Part shown: in pieces, positions 1 to 7,067 of the stretch
Position numbering within the stretch: position 1 is the first letter of the stretch
Layout of the letters: each line of letters starts with the position of its first letter
NCBI GenBank assembly: GCA_036660495.1
Contig: JAVXAN010000024.1
Span: 1-13,161, forward strand
From: JAVXAN01 sp036660495
GTDB taxonomy: Bacteria; Bacillota_I; Bacilli_A; RF39; UBA660
Reading direction: 5' to 3'
Length of the DNA: 13,161 bases
The notes under the pieces: generated by a model
Databases searched by the model: none
Told to the model about the DNA's origin: nothing
The model's input: the letters and a program-made list of their open reading frames with translations, nothing else
Translations under genes and position numbers: made by a program

Positions 1-444
1 ATTCTGATTCACGTCTCCTTTTAATTCATTAGACATTATATATGAATATCCATCAAACGTATATCTATTATCTTTAACGCGAAAACCTTCCTGAGGAGTT
101 TCAGTTGAAGAACATACTTTATCTCCAACTTTAAAATCACCATTTTTTCCTGTTAATGGGTTAGTTGCATCAGATTCTAAATATGTTTTGTTAATTAATT
201 GTTGCACTTCAACACATTTATGCTTTTTACTTGAAATATCCATTTCAATAAAAACGCCCTCCGTTTCCGTTTCCATATACGTACCAGCCATTGTCGTAAT
301 ATCTCTAGCCGCTATATACTTGACTTTTTCTTTTGAATCATTGAAATTTTTTATTACTGAAAATGTTGCTATTGCTAGTATTATTGATAAAATTACAATT
401 GCTGCTAATAACTCTATTAATGTAAAACCTTTTTTATTTTTCAT
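1..444 (-). CDS. Type IV prepilin-like protein, 3' end cut by window edge
   Basis: This is an open frame of 148 codons from an ATG at 444-442 with no stop before base 1. The ATG follows a strong AGGAGG site. The N-terminus reads MKNKKGFTLIELLAAIVIL, a class III (prepilin) signal: a short basic leader, cleavage expected between G6 and F7, Glu at position +5 of the mature chain, then one hydrophobic helix of about 20 residues. Such proteins are cut and N-methylated by a prepilin peptidase and assemble into type IV pili or DNA-uptake pseudopili. The C-terminal half holds TGKN and PQEG motifs, also found in the neighbouring gene at 572-1018, so the two are paralogues. It has its own promoter and lies downstream of that paralogue on the same strand. 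The family call is firm; whether it serves pili, competence or secretion cannot be told here. Confidence 0.88.
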   Translation of the reverse strand, partial: MKNKKGFTLIELLAAIVILSIILAIATFSVIKNFNDSKEKVKYIAARDITTMAGTYMETETEGVFIEMDISSKKHKCVEVQQLINKTYLESDATNPLTGKNGDFKVGDKVCSSTETPQEGFRVKDNRYTFDGYSYIMSNELKGDVNQN

Positions 445-463
445 GCTTCCTCCTATTATTATA

Positions 464-492
464 ATAATATCATTTAGCTATATTTTAGTCAA
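464..492 (-). promoter_or_regulatory. Sigma-A type promoter of the left prepilin gene
   Basis: On the minus strand TTGACT (492-487) and TATTAT (469-464) are separated by exactly 17 bases. Transcription would start near 457, about 13 bases before the ATG at 444 and just upstream of the AGGAGG site. The second prepilin gene therefore need not depend on the first for transcription. Confidence 0.65.
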
Positions 493-536
493 ATAAACTT
501 ATTTTTTTTAATTATCCCGTATAATTTACTGTAAAC

Positions 537-560
537 AAATAAAAAGAATTCTTTTTATTT
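537..560 (-). terminator. 24-base perfect palindrome, probable terminator after the first prepilin gene
   Basis: Bases 537-560 form a perfect 24-base palindrome (AAATAAAAAGAA and its complement), 12 bases past the stop codon of the gene at 572-1018. It contains almost only A and T, so the hairpin is weak and its U-run is largely the stem itself. It lies between the two prepilin genes and may partly separate their transcription. A second partial copy of AATAAAAAGAATTC overlaps the stop codon just upstream. Confidence 0.45.
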
Positions 561-571
561 ATGAATTCTTT

Positions 572-1018
572 TTATTTACTTTTTAAAGGCATAATACATT
601 TTTCTTCAGCTGATACTATGTAAGCATATTTATCAAAATAATATCGCTTATATGAATCCATTTCATACCCTTCTTGAGGAGATTTTTCATGTTTTATAAC
701 ATAAGAGTTCCTGTTTAATGAATCTTTATCCATATTTTTACCAGTTTCTGGATCCATTACATCTTTTTCTAGATAGTCATTTTTAATTAAATAATCTACC
801 GTTATACACGCAGTTTGATAACCTGTAATTGTTCCTGCTTCTTCTACTTTCATTGCACTTGCAGCTATTTCAACAATTTCTTTTGCAACATTATACCTGT
901 TTTTTACCTTGGTTTTATTTACTGATGTAACCACACTTATGGTTGCAATTGTCAAAATTATTGAAAGAAGAATTATTACTGCTAATAATTCTATTAGAGT
1001 AAAACCTTTATTTTTCAT
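572..1018 (-). CDS. Type IV prepilin-like protein (148 aa)
   Basis: The start chosen is the ATG at 1018; the in-frame GTG nine bases upstream lies inside the AAGGTGAT ribosome binding site. The N-terminus MKNKGFTLIELLAVIILLSI is a classic prepilin leader: cleavage between G5 and F6, Glu at mature position 5, then a hydrophobic assembly helix to about residue 30. The rest is a short globular domain with DPETGKN, PQEGY and two cysteines. TGKN and PQEG recur at matching places in the gene at 1-444, indicating a tandem duplication followed by divergence. It follows thrS by 60 bases; no convincing promoter or thrS terminator was seen between them, so it may be co-transcribed with thrS. It is likely a minor pilin or pseudopilin; assembly ATPase, platform protein and peptidase genes are not in the window. 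Confidence 0.88.
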   Translation of the reverse strand: MKNKGFTLIELLAVIILLSIILTIATISVVTSVNKTKVKNRYNVAKEIVEIAASAMKVEEAGTITGYQTACITVDYLIKNDYLEKDVMDPETGKNMDKDSLNRNSYVIKHEKSPQEGYEMDSYKRYYFDKYAYIVSAEEKCIMPLKSK

Positions 1019-1078
1019 ATTTATCACCTTCCGTTATTATAATAACTTTTTTTATGAAAGAAAAACCTGTAATAAACC

Positions 1079-2833
1079 TTATTCTGAATCCTTACTTTTA
1101 CTTCTTTTATCTTTTATTTCGTTTTTTAAAAGTTCAACAAACATTGTCTTAGAAACACTATAAGTTTTATCACTTCCATACCTTCTATAACTAACTAAAT
1201 CCTCTTCTTTTTCTTTATCTCCAATAATAATTGAAATAGGTATTTTTTTAGTTACTGATTCACGAAGCTTATATCCAAGCTTTTCTTCTCTTTCATCTAA
1301 CTCCGTTCTTATACCATTTTCCTTAAGATAATTATAAACTTCACTAGCATATTCTAAATGATAATTGCAATTAACTGGGATTACGTTTACTTGAACTGGT
1401 GCAAGCCAAGTTGGAAAAGCACCAGCATAGTGTTCAATTAAAATTCCAATAAACCTTTCAATTGAACCATAAATAACGCGATGAAGCATAACTGGTCTTT
1501 TTTTAATTCCATCAGAATCAACATAAGTTAAATCAAACCGCTCAGGTAAATTCATATCTAACTGGATTGTTCCACATTGCCATACTCTTCCTAAAGAATC
1601 TTTAATATGAAAATCTAACTTAGGTCCATAAAAAGCTCCATCCCCAGGGTTTATTTTACAATCACGTCCTGCTTTATGACAAGCATCGGCCAGAACTTTT
1701 TCCGCTTTATCCCAAATTTCTATATTACCAATAAATTTTGCTTCTGGCCTTGTTGATAATTCAATATTATATGTTAGCCCAAAAACCGAGTACATTCTAT
1801 CAATAAAATCAATAAGTCTAACTACTTCTTGTTCTATTTGACTTGGCATCATAAAAATATGAGCATCATCTTGAGTAAAGGTTCTTACTCTAAATAATCC
1901 ATTTAAAGCTCCACTTGCTTCATGACGATGAACCAATCCTAACTCTCCAACTCGAAGTGGTAAATCTTTATAAGAGTGCAGACTATTTTTATAAACAAGC
2001 ATTCCTCCTGGACAGTTCATTGGCTTAATCGCAAAAGTTTTTTCATCTATTTCTGACGTATACATATTTTCTCGGTAATTATACCAATGTCCAGATAATT
2101 CCCATAAATCCTTATTTAACATAATTGGTGTTTTTATAAATTCATAACCCTCTTTAGTATGTTCATCATACCAAAAATTTTCAAGTTCGTTTCTTAAAAT
2201 CATTCCATTATTTAGAAAGAAAGGAAATCCCGGGCCATACTCACTCATCATAAATAATCCAAGTTCTTTTCCTAGTTTTTTATGATCTCTTTTTTTAGCC
2301 TCTTCTAAAAAATCTAGATAAGTTGTCAAATCTTCTGGAGTTTCAAAACAAACACCATATATTCTTTGCATAACCTTGTTTTTTGAGTCCCCTTTAAAAT
2401 AAGCACCACTTACCTTAAGCAACTTAAAATTTTTAATCTGCTTAACCGTATCAACGTGAGGTCCACGGCAAAGATCAACAAACTCACCTTGTCTATAACA
2501 AGTAATATCCGAATCTTCTTCCATATTGTTTATTAAATCTATTTTATATTCATCATCTTTAAACATTTCTAAAGCTTCTTTTTTTGATACTTCTTCTCTA
2601 ATTATTCGTTTTCCATCCTTTGAAATTTTTTTCATTTCACGCTCAACATTTGGCAAGTCTTCTTCTTTAATTGCCTTTTCACCTAAATCAACATCATAAT
2701 AAAAGCCAGTATCTATAACCGGACCTACCCAAAATTTTGCTTCTGGATAAAGTCTTTTTATAGCTTGTGCCATAAGGTGAGCACACGAGTGATTAAGGAT
2801 ATTTAAACTTTTGTCTTCTTTAATATTTATCAT
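1079..2833 (-). CDS. thrS: Threonyl-tRNA synthetase lacking the TGS domain
   Basis: This class II synthetase joins threonine to tRNA-Thr. At 584 residues it is shorter than the usual 640 or so, because it begins directly in the editing domain and lacks the N-terminal TGS domain. Editing-site residues are present: H15-x3-H19 and C122-x3-H126 (CRGPH). Catalytic zinc ligands are C274 (MNCPGG), H325 (DDAHIF) and H451; motif 2 is around R303 (VHRHE) and motif 3 is GSIER at 456-460. The anticodon-binding domain fills roughly 475-575, followed by a charged tail. The ATG at 2833 has GGAGG nine bases upstream and lies inside the end of ytxC (14-base overlap), so no room remains for a TGS domain in this frame. 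Transcription is expected from the T-box leader upstream of ytxC. Confidence 0.97.
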   Translation of the reverse strand: MINIKEDKSLNILNHSCAHLMAQAIKRLYPEAKFWVGPVIDTGFYYDVDLGEKAIKEEDLPNVEREMKKISKDGKRIIREEVSKKEALEMFKDDEYKIDLINNMEEDSDITCYRQGEFVDLCRGPHVDTVKQIKNFKLLKVSGAYFKGDSKNKVMQRIYGVCFETPEDLTTYLDFLEEAKKRDHKKLGKELGLFMMSEYGPGFPFFLNNGMILRNELENFWYDEHTKEGYEFIKTPIMLNKDLWELSGHWYNYRENMYTSEIDEKTFAIKPMNCPGGMLVYKNSLHSYKDLPLRVGELGLVHRHEASGALNGLFRVRTFTQDDAHIFMMPSQIEQEVVRLIDFIDRMYSVFGLTYNIELSTRPEAKFIGNIEIWDKAEKVLADACHKAGRDCKINPGDGAFYGPKLDFHIKDSLGRVWQCGTIQLDMNLPERFDLTYVDSDGIKKRPVMLHRVIYGSIERFIGILIEHYAGAFPTWLAPVQVNVIPVNCNYHLEYASEVYNYLKENGIRTELDEREEKLGYKLRESVTKKIPISIIIGDKEKEEDLVSYRRYGSDKTYSVSKTMFVELLKNEIKDKRSKSKDSE

Positions 2834-3608
2834 TTTCTTTTTCCTCCAAGTTTTCTATCAATTCAAAATTTTCTATGTTAAAACTACCAGTTCGTTGGTA
2901 ATAATAATCCATTAAAAACTTAATTGATTTTATCATATTTATTTTACTATCTTTAATAAAACAGTTTTTATAAAAATCAATAAACGCTTTTTCAGGGACA
3001 TTAAAAACATTGTTTGCTACTCTAAAATTATTATCTGTTAGTATTTGATAAGCCCAAGTTTTTGGCAATTTAGCAATTTCCTTAAACCCACAATATGAAT
3101 CAAGAATTAACGTTATTAATTCATAATATATTAAGTAAAAACATTCGCTTTCTATTTCTAATGAAGTCGTTAGTTCGTCATATAAATTCCAAATATAATA
3201 ACTATTCTTTTGTAAATCACTATTACTTATTACCCTAAGTGGTTTATCTAGATATTCTAGTGCTTTTTCTTGTAAAGTTTTTACTTTACCTTCTAAGTCA
3301 AAAATAATTTTACCATATCCGAACATATTTGTAATCGTGCTTTTTCCGGTACTATAATCATTTTTAAAATCATTTTCAATTTCATAATAAGGCGTCATAG
3401 CGTACTTCACCAAAAAATTACCAACTTTTTTAGACCCAATCTTACGATAAGTACATCCTCCACTTAAAATAATTTGAATGTTTATACTGCTTTTTTTTCC
3501 TAAATTATCTTCTTCATAATTATCATATAAAACCGCTCCAATAATATCGTCATCTTCTTCATAGCCTTCCAAAAATTTTTCTAAAGCTATTTTCCATTTA
3601 CCAGTCAT
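2820..3608 (-). CDS. ytxC: YtxC family protein (262 aa)
   Basis: The assignment rests mainly on position: in Bacillus subtilis ytxC lies between dnaI and thrS, exactly as here. The size also fits (262 residues against about 280). The family is described as a putative sporulation protein but its biochemical role is unknown. The sequence is soluble and mixed charged/hydrophobic, with no membrane segment or recognisable catalytic motif. It has an acidic stretch near residues 15-35 and many aromatic residues in the second half. The start used is the ATG at 3608, preceded by AGGAAGTGG; the in-frame GTG nine bases upstream is part of that site. The gene is the first one behind the T-box terminator, and its 3' end overlaps thrS by 14 bases, so the two are translationally coupled and under the same amino-acid control. 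Confidence 0.75.
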   Translation of the reverse strand: MTGKWKIALEKFLEGYEEDDDIIGAVLYDNYEEDNLGKKSSINIQIILSGGCTYRKIGSKKVGNFLVKYAMTPYYEIENDFKNDYSTGKSTITNMFGYGKIIFDLEGKVKTLQEKALEYLDKPLRVISNSDLQKNSYYIWNLYDELTTSLEIESECFYLIYYELITLILDSYCGFKEIAKLPKTWAYQILTDNNFRVANNVFNVPEKAFIDFYKNCFIKDSKINMIKSIKFLMDYYYQRTGSFNIENFELIENLEEKENDKY

Positions 3609-3628
3609 AATTACCACTTCCTTTTTAT

Positions 3629-3661
3629 AAAAAAAGCTCCTTATACAAACGTATAAGGAGC
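3629..3661 (-). terminator. Intrinsic terminator of the T-box leader
   Basis: GCTCCTTATAC (3661-3651), loop GTTT (3650-3647) and GTATAAGGAGC (3646-3636) make a perfect 11-bp stem followed by seven T residues. The first half of the stem (CGCTCC) is also used by the antiterminator, as T-box switching requires. Confidence 0.93.
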
Positions 3662-3850
3662 GTTATTACGCGGTGCCATCCTCTTTTATATCTTTTTTAT
3701 TTTAACGCAAGAAAATGATTAAGTCCCACTTGCGGATATCCATTTCTGGTTCTACTCCAAGGTAGTAATTATACGTAAAGTTTGCTTTTTTTCACCAACC
3801 AAAAGTTCTCTTAAAAACGTTTACAATAATCGTGTCCTCTTCAATGTATT
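3629..3850 (-). promoter_or_regulatory. T-box leader riboswitch controlling ytxC-thrS
   Basis: On the minus strand the leader starts near 3850. Stem I landmarks include an AGAGA-like element (about 3812-3807) and GGTTGGTGAA (3800-3791). The diagnostic T-box sequence AGGATGGCACCGCG is at 3682-3669. GCG and the AGGA before it can pair with CGC and TCCT further on, giving the antiterminator; the alternative is the terminator at 3661-3629. Uncharged tRNA would favour the antiterminator and turn on ytxC-thrS. Threonine codons ACT (3766-3764) and ACC (3763-3761) lie in the 3' part of stem I, consistent with a threonine specifier, but a TAC is also present in another register, so the specifier was not fixed by folding. 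Threonine specificity is inferred mainly from the downstream thrS. Confidence 0.93.
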
Positions 3851-3856
3851 TAATAA

Positions 3857-3885
3857 ATAATACTACGTAATTTTATTTTAGTCAA
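3857..3885 (-). promoter_or_regulatory. Promoter of the T-box-ytxC-thrS unit
   Basis: TTGACT (3885-3880) and TATTAT (3862-3857) with a 17-base spacer lie on the minus strand just after the dnaI stop codon. No terminator was seen after dnaI, so dnaB-dnaI transcripts probably also enter the leader and are subject to its terminator. Confidence 0.8.
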
Positions 3886-3895
3886 GTTTTGACAG

Positions 3896-4819
3896 CTAAT
3901 TACGGTTGTTTTTACTAATCATTTGAACATCATTAGTTAGCTGTTTAATTCTTTCAATTATTCTAACCGCTTTTAATTTTTCAACTTTATTAGAAGTTAC
4001 ACTTAAATGTGTTTCCAACTCTTTAATATCTAAATTAGACGTTATGAACGTTGGTAATTTTTCTTGCATGCGGTATTGTAAAATAGAACCCAAAATTTCA
4101 TCTCTACTCCAAGATGTAGTTGTTTCTGCGCCTAAATCATCTAACAGTAATAAGGGTGCCTTCCTAACTTCATTAAACTTGTTATTAAATTCATCTGATG
4201 CGTTAAACTGAAAACTTGCTTTTAAACTTCTTAAGTATTCTGGGTAATAAACAATTACACTTTTTATCCCATACCTAGCTAACTCATTAAACATAGCTGC
4301 AATAAGATACGTTTTACCACACCCAAAATTACCATGTAAAAACATTCCTTTTTCAGCTTCTTTATTCTTATAATTTTTTATAAACATTGTTAACCACTTA
4401 ATTACCACTAAGCGGTTTTCATCATCAGTATATATGTCACTCATTTTAGCTTCTTTTATTTCCTTTGGTACTTCTATCAGGGTTACTCTATCTAAATATT
4501 TATTTTCGTTAATTACCTTTTGCTTATACCTACACGCAACGTATGAAAAATTAAGCATGTTTTCAAACATTTGTGGTAAAAAGCAGTATCCATCAACCTT
4601 ATTCTTGCAACATGCTAAAGCTTTACATTTTTTACAATTATCATATTCACTAGCCGCTTCCTCTAAACTACTTGTATATTTCATTAGTTTGTCTTCAGAC
4701 AAGTTAATACTTTCAGAAAGTTCCTTAAAAGAAGCACTTTTTTTTGCCTCATGAAACGAAACTTGTAATTTATAATTTAGATCTTTAACATTATTTACAA
4801 CGTTATTAACGTTTTTCAT
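3896..4819 (-). CDS. dnaI: DnaI, replicative helicase loader (AAA+ ATPase)
   Basis: DnaI loads the replicative helicase onto DNA during initiation and restart in Bacilli, working with DnaB and DnaD. The N-terminal part (about 1-105) is helical with a cysteine-rich zinc-binding region: C62-x2-C65, C70, C71, C79 and C96. The C-terminal AAA+ domain has Walker A GNFGCGKT (163-170), Walker B LLLLDD (223-228) and sensor 1 TSN (260-262), with arginines at 286 and 290 as possible arginine finger or sensor residues. The length of 307 residues is normal. The ATG at 4819 follows AAGGAGA, only 12 bases after the dnaB stop, so dnaB and dnaI form one transcription unit. The N-terminal sequence is rich in repeated Val-Asn (NVNNVVNNV). 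Confidence 0.96.
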   Translation of the reverse strand: MKNVNNVVNNVKDLNYKLQVSFHEAKKSASFKELSESINLSEDKLMKYTSSLEEAASEYDNCKKCKALACCKNKVDGYCFLPQMFENMLNFSYVACRYKQKVINENKYLDRVTLIEVPKEIKEAKMSDIYTDDENRLVVIKWLTMFIKNYKNKEAEKGMFLHGNFGCGKTYLIAAMFNELARYGIKSVIVYYPEYLRSLKASFQFNASDEFNNKFNEVRKAPLLLLDDLGAETTTSWSRDEILGSILQYRMQEKLPTFITSNLDIKELETHLSVTSNKVEKLKAVRIIERIKQLTNDVQMISKNNRN

Positions 4820-4831
4820 ATTACCATCTCC

Positions 4832-6127
4832 TTATAAAAATTCTTTTAACATGTCTTTTAATATTTTTTCATCTTCGGTTTTTATTGGCTTTTTTTCAAT
4901 GTTTTGATCAAACCATTCAGGAAGCTTTTCTTCTTTTTTATTAATTGTGTTTACACTATCTGTTCTTTTTTGAATTTTTTTATGCTCTTTTTCAGCGATT
5001 TTCATTGCCTCTTCTACCGTTTCTATATTTAGCCTTTTCCACTGTGAAGCAATAGCTTCTACAAACGCTCTGGTTAACTTTTTATCATTTATCTTTAAAA
5101 CATAATCAACTAACACGTTAACAACCCCTGGATTTAGTTTAAAATCATTAAGCAATGTTTCCATTAAGTTTAAATCACGTACTGATGGTTTAGCCCCATT
5201 ACTTCTTGATTTTAAAAAGTTATATGGGGTTGTTGTTTCAAATACATATACCATTTTAGCCCTTTTATCAACATCTCCTTCTGGAGTTCTTAAATATTCT
5301 GGCTGACTTTTATAAACTAGTGATGGTAACTTGTTTTCATTTTCATATTTATAATAATTTCTTACGTTCTTTCTAAGTTCAGTTTTATCAATTAATCCAT
5401 TATCTTTTATAGAATTTAATATTGGACTTTTCATTTCTAAAGCATCCATATTATATATAAACGACAAATTATTAATTAATTCTTTAACTTCTTTACTAAA
5501 GGTTTTATTAGTTATTACTCCTTCAGGAACAGATGAAATTAATAAATTAAAATCAAAAACATTATCTATTTTTATCTTTCCAGTTTTGTTTGTCCTTAAA
5601 TCCTCGTTTAAATTATCAATAATTGTTCCAGATGAACTTTCAAACACTTCATTAAAACTACTAGTTAATTCTTTATATGTAGCTAAGTTTATCTTAGGAA
5701 CACGAAAATAATGTAAAATTCTTTCATATTCTTTTTTTCCCACGTTATTATATAAAACAATGTTTAAAACTGGATGATTTAAAAATTCGACGCTTGAAAT
5801 TGGTGAATATAATTCATAAACGTATGAGTTAATGTGGTCTTTTTTCATAAAGGTTTTTACTAATCCGACGGCTTCTAACTTTTTTCTAGCTATTACAATT
5901 GCTTCCATTTTTATTCTTAAATTAGTCATTAAGTGGTGGTGGGTATACTCACAACTTAATAATTCACTTTGATCTAAATCAGCCCATAAAGTATAATAAA
6001 GACTCGTTGCAATACTTCCTATAATAGGTTGATAAAGCATATTAATTATTTTTCGGTCACGATCATTCATAATGGTTCGGTTAACTACTACAAAAGTATC
6101 AGCCGGTAAAATGGATATTTCTTTCAT
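4832..6127 (-). CDS. dnaB: DnaB, replication initiation and membrane attachment protein (Bacilli type)
   Basis: This is the Gram-positive primosome protein, not the helicase of the same name in E. coli. It acts with DnaD and DnaI in helicase loading at the origin. The 431-residue length is slightly below that of Bacillus (about 470). An N-terminal winged-helix-like region (about 1-110) is followed by two DnaD-like helical domains. The second contains FVEAIASQW at 355-363, matching the family Y-x3-I-x3-W motif with Phe for Tyr. A lysine/glutamate-rich linker with LPEWF follows near 405, which is common after this domain in the DnaB/DnaD family. The start is the ATG at 6127; the GTG at 6136 is inside the AGAGGTGAT ribosome binding site. 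It is the first gene of a dnaB-dnaI unit with its own promoter. Confidence 0.95.
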   Translation of the reverse strand: MKEISILPADTFVVVNRTIMNDRDRKIINMLYQPIIGSIATSLYYTLWADLDQSELLSCEYTHHHLMTNLRIKMEAIVIARKKLEAVGLVKTFMKKDHINSYVYELYSPISSVEFLNHPVLNIVLYNNVGKKEYERILHYFRVPKINLATYKELTSSFNEVFESSSGTIIDNLNEDLRTNKTGKIKIDNVFDFNLLISSVPEGVITNKTFSKEVKELINNLSFIYNMDALEMKSPILNSIKDNGLIDKTELRKNVRNYYKYENENKLPSLVYKSQPEYLRTPEGDVDKRAKMVYVFETTTPYNFLKSRSNGAKPSVRDLNLMETLLNDFKLNPGVVNVLVDYVLKINDKKLTRAFVEAIASQWKRLNIETVEEAMKIAEKEHKKIQKRTDSVNTINKKEEKLPEWFDQNIEKKPIKTEDEKILKDMLKEFL

Positions 6128-6148
6128 AATAATCACCTCTTGTATTCA

Positions 6149-6177
6149 ATTTTATACTTTTTTGGAAGTTATAGCAA
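6149..6177 (-). promoter_or_regulatory. Promoter of dnaB-dnaI
   Basis: TTGCTA (6177-6172) and TAAAAT (6154-6149) are 17 bases apart on the minus strand, immediately after the terminator of the yebC-like gene. A start near 6142 would leave a leader of about 15 bases containing AGAGGTGAT. Confidence 0.6.
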
Positions 6178-6203
6178 TAAAAAACAGGAATTCTTTCCTG
6201 TTT
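6176..6203 (-). terminator. Terminator after the yebC-like gene
   Basis: AAACAGGAA (6182-6190) and TTCCTGTTT (6195-6203) form a 9-bp stem with a four-base loop. Read on the minus strand it is followed by a run of T (TTTTATT), 16 bases after the stop codon of the gene at 6219-6938. Confidence 0.85.
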
Positions 6204-6218
6204 ATAACGTTTTTATTT

Positions 6219-6938
6219 TTATTCTAATTCTACGTTATGATATACTTTTTGAACGTCTTCCGTATCTTCTAGCATTAATAATAATTTATTAAAGTTATCT
6301 AAATCTTCACCAATAAGTTTTACCATTTCGTTTGGAACCATTGTAACTTCTTCAACTAAAAATTCTGCCTTATCATTATAATCAGTTACAGCTGTTTTTA
6401 TTTTAACTAAATCCGATGGATTACCATATATAGTTACCGTTTCTTCTGTTTTTTCAATATCTTTTGCATCAACTTCAGAATTAATTAGTGCTTCTAAAGC
6501 TTCGTCTTCAGTTATATTTTTTATAACTACAATAGATAAGTTTTCGTACATATGTGAAACGCATCCAGCAACGCCCATTTTAGCTTTTGACTTTGTAAAA
6601 GCATTTCTAACTAAACTAACCGCACGATTAACATTATCAGTTAAACAGTCAACTATAATAGTTGCGTTTCCACTTGCAAAACCTTCATAACGAAGGGATT
6701 GATAGTTTTCATCTACCCCACTATTAACTTTATCAATTGCCCTTTTTATAATGTCTGCTGGAACTTGTTCCTTTTTAGCTTTTTCAATTAAATGTTTTAA
6801 TGCTAAGTTCCCTTCTGGATCAGTTCCCCCACTTTTAGCGTATTGATATATTTCCTTTGCATAATTTGAATATATTTTAGCTTTTGCCGCACCCGTTTTA
6901 GCAATAGATGCCTTTCTAACTTCGTATGCTCTTCCCAT
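6219..6938 (-). CDS. yebC: YebC/PmpR family protein, YeeN-like subtype
   Basis: The family signature is present: an N-terminal MGRAYEVRK, TGAAKAKIYSNYAKEIY (about 15-31), RYEGF, DNVNRA in the middle, and a C-terminal VQKVYHNV. The 239 residues match the family length. The MGR start and the ending resemble the E. coli YeeN branch. Members were long listed as transcriptional regulators (PmpR), and recent work links YebC-type proteins to relief of ribosome stalling at proline-rich sequences; which applies here cannot be decided from sequence. The start ATG follows AGAGGTG at good spacing. The gene is monocistronic by the signals seen: its own promoter at 6969-6997 and terminator at 6176-6203. 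It directly precedes dnaB, without the nrdR gene that often occupies that place in Bacillus. Confidence 0.93.
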   Translation of the reverse strand: MGRAYEVRKASIAKTGAAKAKIYSNYAKEIYQYAKSGGTDPEGNLALKHLIEKAKKEQVPADIIKRAIDKVNSGVDENYQSLRYEGFASGNATIIVDCLTDNVNRAVSLVRNAFTKSKAKMGVAGCVSHMYENLSIVVIKNITEDEALEALINSEVDAKDIEKTEETVTIYGNPSDLVKIKTAVTDYNDKAEFLVEEVTMVPNEMVKLIGEDLDNFNKLLLMLEDTEDVQKVYHNVELE

Positions 6939-6968
6939 GTTTTCACCTCTTTGTTTATATGTAATTCT

Positions 6969-6997
6969 ATTCTACTTTATTTTAATTATTTTAGCAA
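6969..6997 (-). promoter_or_regulatory. Promoter of the yebC-like gene
   Basis: TTGCTA (6997-6992), a 17-base spacer and TAGAAT (6974-6969) on the minus strand, about 30 bases upstream of the ATG. A second TAGAAT overlaps it at 6969-6964. Confidence 0.7.
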
Positions 6998-7052
6998 GGT
7001 CGTTTTTTGTATTATAAAATCATGTTTTATTTAAAAGGTTATTACCAATAAC

Positions 7053-7064
7053 TATAATGGTGAT
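7053..7064 (+). promoter_or_regulatory. TATAAT and GGTGAT directly before the plus-strand gene
   Basis: A perfect TATAAT (7053-7058) abuts a ribosome-binding-like GGTGAT (7059-7064), three bases before the ATG at 7068. If TATAAT is a true -10 box the transcript would start almost at the ATG and lose the ribosome site; no good -35 box stands upstream. More likely only the GGTGAT is functional and the promoter lies further upstream, but the arrangement is ambiguous. Confidence 0.3.
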
Positions 7065-7067
7065 AGA

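Noticed and set aside
188..496. Plus-strand open frame of about 100 codons at the left end
   Set aside because: It is antisense to the clear prepilin gene at 1-444 and its promoter, and has no ribosome site.
1033..1046. GTTATTATAATAAC palindrome before the prepilin at 572-1018 as a terminator or promoter
   Set aside because: As a hairpin it is all A/T with no loop, and as a -10 box it would place the transcript start inside the ribosome site; no usable -35 box was found.
4434..4754. Plus-strand open frame antisense to dnaI, and similar frames opposite thrS, the ABC-F gene and the OapA-like gene
   Set aside because: They lie opposite confidently identified genes, have no ribosome sites and have implausible protein composition; they arise from low-GC codon use on the other strand.
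6128..6136. Upstream GTG start for dnaB (and likewise at 1027 for the prepilin and 3617 for ytxC)
   Set aside because: Each GTG is part of the Shine-Dalgarno sequence (AGGTGAT or AAGTGG) of an ATG nine bases downstream, which is the sensible start.
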